A DNA stretch of 64,000 nt. Source: Duganella sp. Root336D2 (GTDB lineage Bacteria; Pseudomonadota; Gammaproteobacteria; Burkholderiales; Burkholderiaceae_D). The position numbers and the translations under genes were made by a program. The stretch's first letter is position 1; the number at the start of each line of letters is the position of its first letter. The DNA lies in contig NZ_LMDB01000035.1 in assembly GCF_001425005.1 (NCBI RefSeq), positions 261,005-325,004 of the forward strand, in the 5' to 3' direction. Below, in pieces: positions 7,561-15,221 of the stretch. Under the pieces are notes generated by a model that was not told the DNA's origin, searched no databases, and was given only the letters and a program-made list of their open reading frames with translations.

Positions 7561-8670
7561 TCAGGCGGCAGGTTTGGCCATGTAGCCGGTGACTTCAAGG
7601 TTAAAGCCGGTCATCGAAGGCATCTTGCGCGGGCTGGCCAGCAGCTGCATCTTGTGGACGCCCACATCGCGCAGGATTTGCGCGCCGATGCCGTAGCTGC
7701 GCAGGTCCATGCTGGCGGCGCGCCCAGTTGGGCGCACGTTCTTGTCCAGCGCATCGAGCTGGCCGAACAGCTGCTCCGCGGTCTCGCCGCAGTTCAGCAG
7801 CACCATTACGCCCTGCTCCGACTGCTTGATTGCCTTCATCGAGGACGACACGTTCCAGGAGTGGGTGGTAGCTTCGGTTTCCAGCAGGTCCAGGATCGAG
7901 ACCGGCTGGTGCACGCGCACCAGCGACTCCTTGCCAGGGGCCATATCACCATGCACCAGCGCCAGGTGGGCCGCGCCGCTTGGCTTGTCGCGGAAAGCGA
8001 TCATGCGGAAGTCGCCGTGCGCGGTGCGCAGCGGACGTTCGGCAATGCGCTCCACCATGCATTCGTTCTGGCTGCGGTAGTGGATCAGGTCAGCGATGGT
8101 GCCGATCTTCAGGCCGTGTTCCTGGGCGAATTCCAGCAGTTCCGGCAGGCGCGCCATGGTGCCGTCGTCCTTGATGATCTCGCAGATCACGGAAGCCGGC
8201 ATCAGGCCAGCCATCGCGGTCAGGTCGCAGCCGGCTTCAGTATGGCCGGCGCGCATCAGCACACCGCCCGGCACAGCGCGCAGCGGGAAGATGTGGCCCG
8301 GCTGCACGATATCGCTTGGCTTGGCGCCTTTCGCCACGGCCACCTGGATGGTCCTGGCGCGGTCGGCGGCCGAAATGCCGGTGGTGACGCCTTCCGCCGC
8401 TTCGATCGACACGGTGAAGTTGGTGCCGAACGAAGTGCCGTTCTTGGCCGTCATCATGGTCAGGTCGAGCTGGTTGCAATGCTCTTCGGTCAGGGTCAGG
8501 CACACCAGGCCGCGCGCGTGCTTGATCATGAAATTGATCGCTTCCGGCGTGACGTGTTCGGCGGCCAGCACCAGGTCGCCTTCGTTTTCACGGTCTTCTT
8601 CATCGACCAGGATCACCATGCGACCGGCGCGCAGTTCGGCGACGATTTCTTCGGTGCTGGAAATGGACAT
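7561..8670 (-). CDS. ribBA: 3,4-dihydroxy-2-butanone-4-phosphate synthase with degenerate GTP cyclohydrolase II domain (RibBX-type)
   Basis: I start at MSISSTEEIV (369 residues) because AAAGGAAAA lies just upstream; an ATG eight codons earlier is less likely. Residues 1-205 form an intact RibB domain: DEEDRENEGDL (23-33), the metal-binding His in RAGHTEAGCDL (140-150). The C-terminal 160 residues align in position to GTP cyclohydrolase II, but after VRVH (251-254), where RibA carries three zinc cysteines (family pattern C..G...GS.RCDC), this protein reads QPVSILDLLETEATTHSW with none of them. So it should make the four-carbon riboflavin precursor but not open GTP; a separate ribA is expected elsewhere. 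First gene of the ribBA-ribH-nusB operon. Confidence 0.93.
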   Translation of the reverse strand: MSISSTEEIVAELRAGRMVILVDEEDRENEGDLVLAAEHVTPEAINFMIKHARGLVCLTLTEEHCNQLDLTMMTAKNGTSFGTNFTVSIEAAEGVTTGISAADRARTIQVAVAKGAKPSDIVQPGHIFPLRAVPGGVLMRAGHTEAGCDLTAMAGLMPASVICEIIKDDGTMARLPELLEFAQEHGLKIGTIADLIHYRSQNECMVERIAERPLRTAHGDFRMIAFRDKPSGAAHLALVHGDMAPGKESLVRVHQPVSILDLLETEATTHSWNVSSSMKAIKQSEQGVMVLLNCGETAEQLFGQLDALDKNVRPTGRAASMDLRSYGIGAQILRDVGVHKMQLLASPRKMPSMTGFNLEVTGYMAKPAA

Positions 8671-8814
8671 ATTTTTTCCTTTGATGTGAGGCACAGAGCG
8701 TTTCTTTGTTAACCCGCTATTTTAAAGGATTTGGCGCACTTCCGCCCCCTCGGGCGCCGCCATTAGGCGATTTGGCCTAGACTAAATTGCTTTTCAACCC
8801 TAAAGGAGGCAGCG

Positions 8815-9237
8815 ATGAAGACTAGCGGTTCGGCCGTCTGGACTGGCGGCATCAAGGATGGACGTGGAGCGATCAGCACTGCAAGCGGCGCGCTACAGGC
8901 GGCGCCATATGGATTTTCCAGCCGTTTCGAGGGCAAACCGGGCACCAATCCGGAAGAATTGATCGGCGCGGCGCATGCCGGCTGCTTCACCATGGCCTTG
9001 TCGCTGATCCTGGGCGAAGCGGGCCTGACCGCCGAAAAGATGGAAACCAAGGCTGAAGTGACGCTGGACAAGGTGGCGGACGGCTTTTCTATCAGCGCCA
9101 TCCACCTCGACCTGCAAGCCAAGATTCCTGGCGCAGACAAGGCGAAGTTCGAAGAACTTGCCAATAAGGCAAAACTCGGCTGCCCGGTTTCCAAGCTGTT
9201 CAATACCAACATCACCCTCACCGCCACCCTCCTGTAA
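8815..9237 (+). CDS. osmC: OsmC-type peroxiredoxin (organic hydroperoxide resistance)
   Basis: The 140-residue protein has the OsmC layout: N-terminal beta strands with SAVWTGGIKDGRG, GTNPEELIGAAHAGCFTMAL with Cys57, and LGCPVSKLF with Cys123, the two thiols that reduce organic hydroperoxides; Arg37 and Glu48 are candidates for the conserved residues that activate the first Cys. It is a cytosolic homodimer in characterised relatives. A full AAAGGAGG site lies five bases before the ATG. It is divergent from ribBA (144 bases between starts) and has its own terminator. Confidence 0.95.
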   Translation: MKTSGSAVWTGGIKDGRGAISTASGALQAAPYGFSSRFEGKPGTNPEELIGAAHAGCFTMALSLILGEAGLTAEKMETKAEVTLDKVADGFSISAIHLDLQAKIPGADKAKFEELANKAKLGCPVSKLFNTNITLTATLL

Positions 9238-9247
9238 TCGCCAACCG

Positions 9248-9268
9248 GGGCGCTTCGCGCGCCCTTTT
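9248..9268 (+). terminator. Likely rho-independent terminator of osmC
   Basis: Six-bp GC stem GGGCGC / GCGCCC around TTCGC, followed by TTTT, ten bases after the osmC stop. Short T-run, so moderate strength. Confidence 0.7.
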
Positions 9269-9357
9269 CAAAATTTTCCTTGAATTTTTTAATTGCGATC
9301 ACTATTATTAAGTCATTCGATGACGACCGTCATCATTAAACCATCAAGGAAACCATC

Positions 9358-10071
9358 ATGAACCTGAAAGATTCCGTCGTATTCATCACTGGCGCAAACC
9401 GTGGCCTGGGCCTGCAACTGGCAAAAGCAGCGCTGGCCGCCGGCGCGAAAAAAGTCTACGGTGCCGCCCGCGACCCGAAAACCGTCACCCTGCCCGGCGT
9501 CACCCCGGTCCAGCTGGACGTGACCAAACACGACGAAATCTCCGCCGTCACCCGTGAATACAAAGATGTGACCGTATTGATCAACAACGCCGGCATTGTC
9601 CGCGCTGGAGGCATCATGGCCGACAACGCCCTCGAGCAAGCACGCGCCGAGCTGGAAACCAATGTGATCGGCCCAATGCTACTCAGTAAAGGCTTCGCCC
9701 CCACGCTGAAAGCCAACGGCGGCGGCACCATTGTCAACATCCTGTCCGTGCTGGCTTGGTATAGCCAAGGCCCGACCAATACTTACAGCATGTCCAAATC
9801 AGCTGCCTGGGCGTTGACCAACGGCCTGCGCATTGAACTGGCCGCGCAAGGCACGCAAGTGGTGGGCGCCCACATGGGCTATATGGATACCGACATGACG
9901 GCCGGCTATGAAATCGACAAAGTCAAGCCAGAACACGTCGCCGCACAAATCTTCGCAGCACTGGCGGAAGGTAAAGAAGAGGTGCTGGCGGACGACCTCA
10001 CCCGCCAAGTAAAGCTGGGCATCAACGCGGAAGTGCCTGCGTACATCGCCGCAGCACGCGCTGCTACCTGA
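9358..10071 (+). CDS. Short-chain dehydrogenase/reductase (SDR)
   Basis: Classical SDR of 237 residues with the cofactor loop TGANRGLG at 11-18, NNAG at 76-79 and the catalytic Ser130, Tyr143 and Lys147 (YSMSK). The cofactor-binding stretch GAARDP has Arg38 after strand 2, which favours NADP. The substrate is not evident. The gene is isolated between osmC and a long near-empty stretch, with a strong hairpin after its stop. Similar stand-alone SDRs are common in Burkholderiales and usually uncharacterised. Confidence 0.88.
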   Translation: MNLKDSVVFITGANRGLGLQLAKAALAAGAKKVYGAARDPKTVTLPGVTPVQLDVTKHDEISAVTREYKDVTVLINNAGIVRAGGIMADNALEQARAELETNVIGPMLLSKGFAPTLKANGGGTIVNILSVLAWYSQGPTNTYSMSKSAAWALTNGLRIELAAQGTQVVGAHMGYMDTDMTAGYEIDKVKPEHVAAQIFAALAEGKEEVLADDLTRQVKLGINAEVPAYIAAARAAT

Positions 10072-10115
10072 TTGCACCCAAGGCGTAGCACCATATGCCA
10101 CGCTAACTACTGGCA

Positions 10116-10147
10116 AATGCCCTTGGTCGATCACAGCCAAGGGCATT
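10116..10147. terminator. Strong hairpin downstream of SDR gene
   Basis: Perfect 11-bp stem AATGCCCTTGG / CCAAGGGCATT with a ten-base loop, 44 bases after the SDR stop. It has no T-run on either strand, so it may be an RNA-stabilising or rho-assisted end rather than an intrinsic terminator. Confidence 0.45.
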
Positions 10148-10444
10148 CCTGATGGGCGACTTGAAAGCTTAAGGGTTATCTGCGATGCGCTAGAAAACGA
10201 ATGAAAAGATCCGAACGCCTGGAAAACTGCTGGAGACAACAGAAAGTCTCAACGCTTATATTTATAGGCTCAACCCACCTGACATCGCGTGTCAGCCCTA
10301 AGGTGATGGACGGCTTCCGCCCCAAAGCCGCCTATGGCCCCTTGTTGGCAAAGATCTGCAACCCATATCTAAGCGACTGTTATCAGAGGAAGCCCATCGC
10401 AATTTTTTTCCGAGAAACTCGATCGATTTAGGCTTATCACCAAA
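10148..10444. other. Intergenic stretch without recognisable gene
   Basis: A 76-codon open frame (10201-10431, plus strand) is present, but it has atypical amino-acid usage and no clear ribosome binding site, and I do not accept it. The stretch is visibly less GC-rich than its neighbours. Nothing else was recognised. Confidence 0.5.
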
Positions 10445-10873
10445 TCAGAGCTCTATTTTGGTCTCCAGGAATTCGAGATACTTGGGGTCATCTTCCATAA
10501 AGATATCCATCCCAGCCCCCATATATGCTCGCGTCAACTCGTCAGCAGCATCTGTAAGATTGCCACGCTCGAACTGGACTTGACCCAGCCGCAAATGAAT
10601 ATATGGATTGCCCAATCCCTCCGGGCACTTGAGCGCATTTGCGAGAGCTTGGAACGCTTTATCGTACTTGCGCCCCTTAAAGCAAACATCACCAATCGCC
10701 ACGTAGACCCACGTGGCAGCTTTCCAGTCTTGATGATTCTCGGGCAATAGCTTCAGCGCATCCAGGTAATGTCTGAAAGCGCCCTCGTAGTTCCCGGCAT
10801 CCGACTGCTCGTCTCCTTGCTTGCACAGCGCTGTGATTTGCGAATACACATTTTCCGAAAGCTCTTTCACCAT
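10445..10873 (-). CDS. Tetratricopeptide-repeat protein, function unknown
   Basis: Small (142 residues) soluble helical protein with TPR-like pairs: residues of about 15-45 (QGDEQSDAGNYEGAFRHYLDAL), 52-80 (WVYVAIGDVCFKGRKYDKAF) and 90-118 (YIHLRLGQVQFERGNLTDAA), ending with an acidic MEDDPKYLEFLETKIEL tail. I start at ATG 10873; a TTG three codons upstream is possible. No signal peptide. It is isolated, in locally lower-GC sequence. Proteins of this appearance occur as orphan adaptors and sometimes as immunity-type genes beside toxins, but no toxin gene is next to it here, so no role is assigned. Confidence 0.8.
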   Translation of the reverse strand: MVKELSENVYSQITALCKQGDEQSDAGNYEGAFRHYLDALKLLPENHQDWKAATWVYVAIGDVCFKGRKYDKAFQALANALKCPEGLGNPYIHLRLGQVQFERGNLTDAADELTRAYMGAGMDIFMEDDPKYLEFLETKIEL

Positions 10874-11086
10874 TATTCCCAATCACCATTACGAACACTA
10901 AAAAATCCTACCCGTTCAGCCACCGCCGCTGGCGACAGTAAGTTCTTGCACAAACCAAGCTCACTGCCCGCTTCTGGCCGGCCACTGCCGCCCACAGGTT
11001 GCCTAAGTCAACTAAGAGCAAGCCAGCGCCAGAAGCAACTGAAATGGTGAGTCATTCACGAGGCTCGAAGAAGCACCCCAATCAGA

Positions 11087-11707
11087 TTAACCAGCCACGT
11101 TGAGCGACAGCATGCGCTCCACATAACGGGCAATCAGGTCAATCTCCAGGTTGACTTTGGAACCTGCTTTCAGGTGCTTCAGGGTCGTGACCTGGATGGT
11201 GTGCGGGATCAGGTTGATCGAGAACGAGCAGCCGGAGGCGCTGTCTTCAACACGGTTGACGGTGAGCGACACGCCATTCACCACCACCGAACCTTTGTAT
11301 GCCAGGTATTTCGCGAGGTCGCGCGGGGCTTCGATCACCAGTTCGTGCGATTCGCCGACCGGTTCGAACTTGCGCACCACGCCCAGGCCGTCAACGTGAC
11401 CGGAGACCAGGTGGCCGCCCAGGCGCTCGGCCAGGGTCAGGGCTTTTTCCAGGTTCACTTCGGTGGTGGTGTCGAGGCCGACGGTCTTGTTCAGGCTTTC
11501 GCGCGAAACGTCGACGGTGAAGCCGGTGGCAGTTTTCTCGACCACCGTCATGCAGGCGCCGTTCAGGGCGATCGAGTCGCCCAGGCCGACGTCGTCCATC
11601 GGCAAGCCGCCCGCGTCCACGTCCAGGCGCACGCCTGCATCAGCGCCGCCTTCCAGCGGGGTTACGGTTTTGATTTTGCCGACAGCGGCTACGATTCCAG
11701 TAAACAT
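11087..11707 (-). CDS. ribE: Riboflavin synthase, alpha chain
   Basis: Dismutates two lumazine molecules to riboflavin plus the ribitylaminouracil precursor, the last step of the pathway. The 206 residues comprise two similar lumazine-binding halves: MFTGIVAAVG at the start, LNGACMTVVE and RLGGHLVSGHVDG in the first, NGVSLTVNRVEDSASGCSFSI in the second. Length is typical (E. coli 213). It begins 8 bases after the ribD stop and is the last gene of the pilin-ribD-ribE run. Confidence 0.97.
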   Translation of the reverse strand: MFTGIVAAVGKIKTVTPLEGGADAGVRLDVDAGGLPMDDVGLGDSIALNGACMTVVEKTATGFTVDVSRESLNKTVGLDTTTEVNLEKALTLAERLGGHLVSGHVDGLGVVRKFEPVGESHELVIEAPRDLAKYLAYKGSVVVNGVSLTVNRVEDSASGCSFSINLIPHTIQVTTLKHLKAGSKVNLEIDLIARYVERMLSLNVAG

Positions 11708-11715
11708 AGTGATCT

Positions 11716-12813
11716 TTAATGAGGGTTGAATCGGGCAAGGATACGCAAATCGGCACCGACTTGCTTGACCTCGTGGAATTTCAGGCTGTGCTTGCCGCTG
11801 AGCTCCGTCAGCGCCGGCAGGGCGAACATGCCTTGCGCGTCGCCCAGCAGGGTTGGCGCCAGGTAGACCAGCAACTCGTCCACGCAGCCTTCGCGGATCA
11901 TGGAGCCATTCAGCTTGCCGCCCGCTTCGACGTGCAACTCGTTGATCTGGCGGCGGCCCAGTTCGCGCATCAGCTCCGGCAAATCGACTTTGCCATGCGC
12001 ATTCGGCAGGACGATGATCTCGGCGCCCTTGTCGCGCAGGATTGCTTCCTTTTCCGGATGGTGGGCGGCGGCAACGATCCAGGTCCCGCCACCTTCCAGC
12101 ACGCGCGCTTGCGGGCTGATTTCCAGTTTGCTGTCGACCACGATGCGGCGCGGCTGGCGCGGCGTTTCGACGGCGCGCACATTCAATTGCGGGTCGTCGG
12201 CTTTAACGGTGCCGATGCCGGTCAGGATGGCGCAGGCACGCGCGCGCCAGGCATGGCCGTCGGCGCGCGCTTCAGCACCGGTGATCCACTGGCTTTGGCC
12301 ATTATGCAAGGCCGTCATGCCATCCAGGCTGGCAGCGGTCTTCATTCGCACCCACGGCAGGCCATGGCGCATGCGGTGGAAGAAGCCGATATTCATTTCA
12401 TAGGCCTGGTCGGCCAGCAGGCCACTGGCGACCTCGATCCCGGCGGCGGAAAGGCGTGCCATGCCATTACCCGCAACCAGCGGATTGGGATCTTCCATTG
12501 CTGCGACGACGCGCCCCAGGCCTTCCCGCACCAGCGCATCGGCGCAGGGCGGCGTGCGGCCGTGGTGGCTGCACGGCTCCAGCGTGACATAGGCGGTAGC
12601 GCCGCGCACGTTGTGGCCACGGCGCTTGGCGTCCTTCAGGGCCTGGACTTCGGCATGATCCTGGCCGGCGGCTTGCGTCACGCCTTCGCCGATCACCAAG
12701 CCGTCGCGCACGATCACGCAGCCGATGCGCGGATTCGGGGATGTGGTGAATAGTCCTTTTTCCGCCCATTGCAGGGCGAGCCGCATGCCTTCGAGGTCGC
12801 TGTTGATATTCAT
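11716..12813 (-). CDS. ribD: Bifunctional diaminohydroxyphosphoribosylaminopyrimidine deaminase / 5-amino-6-(5-phosphoribosylamino)uracil reductase
   Basis: Carries out the second and third steps of riboflavin synthesis. The 365-residue protein begins MNINSDLEGMRLAL. The N-terminal cytidine-deaminase-like domain has the zinc site His53-Ala-Glu55 and Pro80-Cys81 through Cys90; the C-terminal DHFR-like reductase domain starts near 150 (WVRMKTAASLDG, GIGTVKADDPQLNVR). Its ATG overlaps the stop of the preceding pilin-like gene in an ATGA tetranucleotide and there is no convincing ribosome binding site, so it is probably translationally coupled to that gene. ribE follows after 8 bases. Confidence 0.95.
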   Translation of the reverse strand: MNINSDLEGMRLALQWAEKGLFTTSPNPRIGCVIVRDGLVIGEGVTQAAGQDHAEVQALKDAKRRGHNVRGATAYVTLEPCSHHGRTPPCADALVREGLGRVVAAMEDPNPLVAGNGMARLSAAGIEVASGLLADQAYEMNIGFFHRMRHGLPWVRMKTAASLDGMTALHNGQSQWITGAEARADGHAWRARACAILTGIGTVKADDPQLNVRAVETPRQPRRIVVDSKLEISPQARVLEGGGTWIVAAAHHPEKEAILRDKGAEIIVLPNAHGKVDLPELMRELGRRQINELHVEAGGKLNGSMIREGCVDELLVYLAPTLLGDAQGMFALPALTELSGKHSLKFHEVKQVGADLRILARFNPH

Positions 12814-13436
12814 ATGCTTGCGCAGGTTGCCGGTTCCAGGACTGGATCGCATAAACGCGCCCTGCCCTGCATATTGATCTTTATGTTGCGCTGCGTGCCT
12901 GCCAGTTCAAGGGTAATGGTGCCAAAGTTGGCGGCATTCGGGTGGGCGGCGCGGCAGCTTCTTCCTGCTGCATTATATGAAATATAGGCCGGGGCCGTGT
13001 TGTCGGTGAACCTGGCCCTCACTTGCAGGCGCTCGGAAGCGGCCACGTGGCGGAACAGGATAGCCTCGCCTTCGTCGGCGCTGCGGTTGACATTGGCGTC
13101 GATGACAATCAGCCAACCTTGCTGCCAACTTCCGTTTTTTGCCAGAAGGGTAACGACGCGGCGGCGGGCGATGGCCTGGGCGCGGGTGTCGTTGATCGCT
13201 GCCAGCAGGTCGGCGGAGGCGGCGCGCAGCTGGCGTCCGGCCAGCATATTGCTCAGGTCCGGCAAGGCGGAAGCGAACAGGATTGAGAGGATGGCAAGGA
13301 CGATCATCAGCTCCATCAGCGTGAAGCCCGGCCGCGCCCCCGCCGTCTCATACGCCTCGCGCTTCAGCGCCAGCAGCTGCGGGAGGGGCCGGTGGCGAGA
13401 TGCAGCCCGCTGCTGGTGAGGATAAGGCGTTCGCAT
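12810..13436 (-). CDS. FimT/GspH-type minor pilin (start uncertain, possible frameshift)
   Basis: The prepilin signature G-FTLMELMIVLAILSILFASALP with Glu at position 5 of the mature form marks a class III signal cleaved by PilD; the following GspH/FimT-like body has two Cys near the end. From the first in-frame ATG (13436) the protein is 208 residues with a leader of 38 residues, unusually long and overlapping the upstream pilin gene by 73 bases. A better-placed ATG at 13351, preceded by GAGG, lies one frame off: adding one G to the G5 run (13337-13341 on the plus strand) would give the short basic leader MRRRGARPG. So the start may be affected by an indel or sequence error. Last pilin gene of the cluster, overlapping ribD by 4 bases. 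Confidence 0.8.
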   Translation of the reverse strand: MRTPYPHQQRAASRHRPLPQLLALKREAYETAGARPGFTLMELMIVLAILSILFASALPDLSNMLAGRQLRAASADLLAAINDTRAQAIARRRVVTLLAKNGSWQQGWLIVIDANVNRSADEGEAILFRHVAASERLQVRARFTDNTAPAYISYNAAGRSCRAAHPNAANFGTITLELAGTQRNIKINMQGRARLCDPVLEPATCASI

Positions 13437-13807
13437 TGCGGATCCCTGAAGCGGTTGTCGACATTGGATGTGCCGGGCGTGGCAACCAGCTGGATGCAGT
13501 CGCGGATTTGCTGGCCGTCGCAGGCCTTCCCTTCCAGCTCGTAGGCACTGGAACTCGCGGTACGGCCCGACCACCAGCGGTATTCGCTATCGGCATTCAT
13601 GGAAAAAGCGGCGTAGCTGTTGAAGCGGGTGAAGTGCCGCTCTTCCTGCTGCATCAGCTCCTGAAGTGCGGCTTGCGCTTCACTGCGGCGCATGCGGATG
13701 ACGGCTTCGCTCCAGACTGGTATTGCCACTGCGGAGAGAATGCCGATGATGACGAGGGTGGTCAGCATGCCGAGAAGGCTGCCGCCAGCGGAGGTGCGCG
13801 TGTTCAT
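13364..13807 (-). CDS. PilE-like minor pilin with atypical processing site
   Basis: 147 residues from MNTRTSAGG. A type IV pilin N-terminal helix is clear (TTLVIIGILSAVAIPVW), followed by a body like PilE minor pilins of Burkholderiales with four Cys (KACDGQQIRDC; QCERL; SCWR) that could form disulfides. The cleavage region reads GGSLLGML instead of the usual GFTLIEL: Phe1 and the invariant Glu5 are missing. In type II secretion only the tip pseudopilin lacks Glu5, so a tip-like position is conceivable. The start overlaps the stop of the PilX-like gene (ATGA). Confidence 0.82.
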   Translation of the reverse strand: MNTRTSAGGSLLGMLTTLVIIGILSAVAIPVWSEAVIRMRRSEAQAALQELMQQEERHFTRFNSYAAFSMNADSEYRWWSGRTASSSAYELEGKACDGQQIRDCIQLVATPGTSNVDNRFRDPQCERLILTSSGLHLATGPSRSCWR

Positions 13808-14364
13808 TGGCCGTCCTCGCGCGACGCGGCATCGTGCAGCGCCTGCCAATCCATGATTTCGCGCCAGCTGTGACGGTGCACCGGCGCTGGTGGCGCGTAA
13901 CTGGCCTGCAGCACAGCCTCGGCGCCGGGTCGCGTGCCGAAGCCGATCACCGTCACCCGGTAGTAGTGGGCTGGCGGGGCACCGGCCGGGGTAAAGGCAA
14001 TGCGCTCCACGAGATAGCGCGGGCGGCGGAAAGGCAGCGCACCCTGCCCGGTTTCCATCGAGGCGCCGGTTAACGCACCGTATTCGGTGCCGCCATTGCC
14101 TGCCAGGTCTACGCTTTGCCACGCGGGTGCGCCCCGTGCGTCAGGTGCCGACTCGAGTGGCTGGCTTAGGCCAGCGTTGATATCGCGTTCCGCATCCATC
14201 AGCGCATCCTCCGCAGACTGAAAGGCGATCAGGCGGTCTCGTTCAGCGCGGGCGGCCTTTTCGCCCAGCATCGCCATTTGGGCTGCCGATGCGCCGATGG
14301 TCAACGCGGCGAGCAGCAACAACATTGTTACGGGAAGAGTGACGCCGCGCTGGTAGGGATGCAT
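13804..14364 (-). CDS. pilX: PilX-type minor pilin / pilus assembly protein
   Basis: 186 residues starting MHPYQRG, with GGAGG seven bases upstream; an ATG four codons earlier overlaps the pilW stop and is less likely. The leader ends in QRG, then VTLPVTMLLLLAALTIGAS forms the N-terminal helix and KAARAERDRLIAFQSAEDALMDAE is the characteristic PilX segment (in the family often RDRDLAFQAAEAAL.EAE). The distal part is soluble and of unknown structure. PilX belongs to the minor pilin set that primes assembly of the type IV pilus in the inner membrane. Overlaps the next pilin gene by 4 bases. Confidence 0.85.
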   Translation of the reverse strand: MHPYQRGVTLPVTMLLLLAALTIGASAAQMAMLGEKAARAERDRLIAFQSAEDALMDAERDINAGLSQPLESAPDARGAPAWQSVDLAGNGGTEYGALTGASMETGQGALPFRRPRYLVERIAFTPAGAPPAHYYRVTVIGFGTRPGAEAVLQASYAPPAPVHRHSWREIMDWQALHDAASREDGQ

Positions 14365-14375
14365 GGCAACCTCCA

Positions 14376-15221
14376 TTACGGATTGCGCAGGGCGACGGAC
14401 GCCGTGAACAGTCGGCGCGCCAGATGGCGCATTGGCTCGGGCAAGCTGGCTTCGTCGATGTGTGCGCCTGGATCGGCGCCTGGGAACAATTCGTAGCTGC
14501 TTAGCAGGTTACCGCTTCGTGAACCGCGCTCGCCGTGCAGCAGCAAGGCAATGCGAACGCTGGCGACACGGCGCCAAAGCGATGCATCACGTGCGTTCAT
14601 CGCGCTGGCAGTCAGGTAAAGGTTGGGGATGTGGTCGCGCGGGTTGTCGGTATCAACGCCATACAGGACGTGGAACGCGTCCACGCCGCGCACCACGGCA
14701 TCCGAGCCCCATCCATTCTCGCCTTTGTATTTGCAACGTAGTTCGGCAATACCGTCGCTCGCTTGGGCAATGTAGAAAATGCTCCATGCCCATTCGCCGG
14801 CATCGGCCGGAAAACCGGCGCAATTGAGCATGGCACCGCCGCCCGATGCGCCCGCGATCGCCGTGGGAGCGTAGCGGATGGCAAGTACATCGCTGCCGTT
14901 GATCGCCGGCAGCGCAGCGCCCAGGCCATCCGCATTGCTTGCGACGCTTGCAGCATCGCGGCCTTCGATAGCCAGGGGCGAACCAGGCGCGGCGCCCGCC
15001 CCAGCGCCCGGTTCGCCGGGATAGCCGGCCTGGCGCAGCGACTGGCTAATGATGGCCAGGGCGAAGCGGCCACTGTCGTCGATCCGCGAATTGGCGCCGT
15101 TGTGAAGAAAGTCTCCATTGGAAGCGTGCAGCAGGGAAGCTGCCGCCAGCGCAACCAGCAAGCTAAGCGCCATGGCGATGAGGACTTCGGTCATCGCCAG
15201 TCCATGGTCGTGCGCCCTCAC
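14376..15221 (-). CDS. pilW: PilW-type minor pilin
   Basis: 281 residues if it starts at the GTG that overlaps the pilV stop (GTGA). This gives the short leader MRAHDHG followed by LAMTEVLIAMALSLLVALAA with Glu at position 5; longer in-frame extensions would bury the prepilin peptide. The body contains SRIDDSGRFALAIISQSLRQAGYPG, a segment typical of PilW. The role is priming and tip complex formation of type IV pili with PilV and PilX. The stop is adjacent to the PilX gene. Confidence 0.87.
   Translation of the reverse strand: MRAHDHGLAMTEVLIAMALSLLVALAAASLLHASNGDFLHNGANSRIDDSGRFALAIISQSLRQAGYPGEPGAGAGAAPGSPLAIEGRDAASVASNADGLGAALPAINGSDVLAIRYAPTAIAGASGGGAMLNCAGFPADAGEWAWSIFYIAQASDGIAELRCKYKGENGWGSDAVVRGVDAFHVLYGVDTDNPRDHIPNLYLTASAMNARDASLWRRVASVRIALLLHGERGSRSGNLLSSYELFPGADPGAHIDEASLPEPMRHLARRLFTASVALRNP

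Noticed and set aside
8671..8814. FMN riboswitch upstream of ribBA
   Set aside because: None of the conserved RFN-element blocks could be recognised in the 144-base gap between ribBA and osmC.
10201..10431. 76-codon frame in the gap after the SDR gene
   Set aside because: No ribosome binding site, atypical composition, no recognisable motif.
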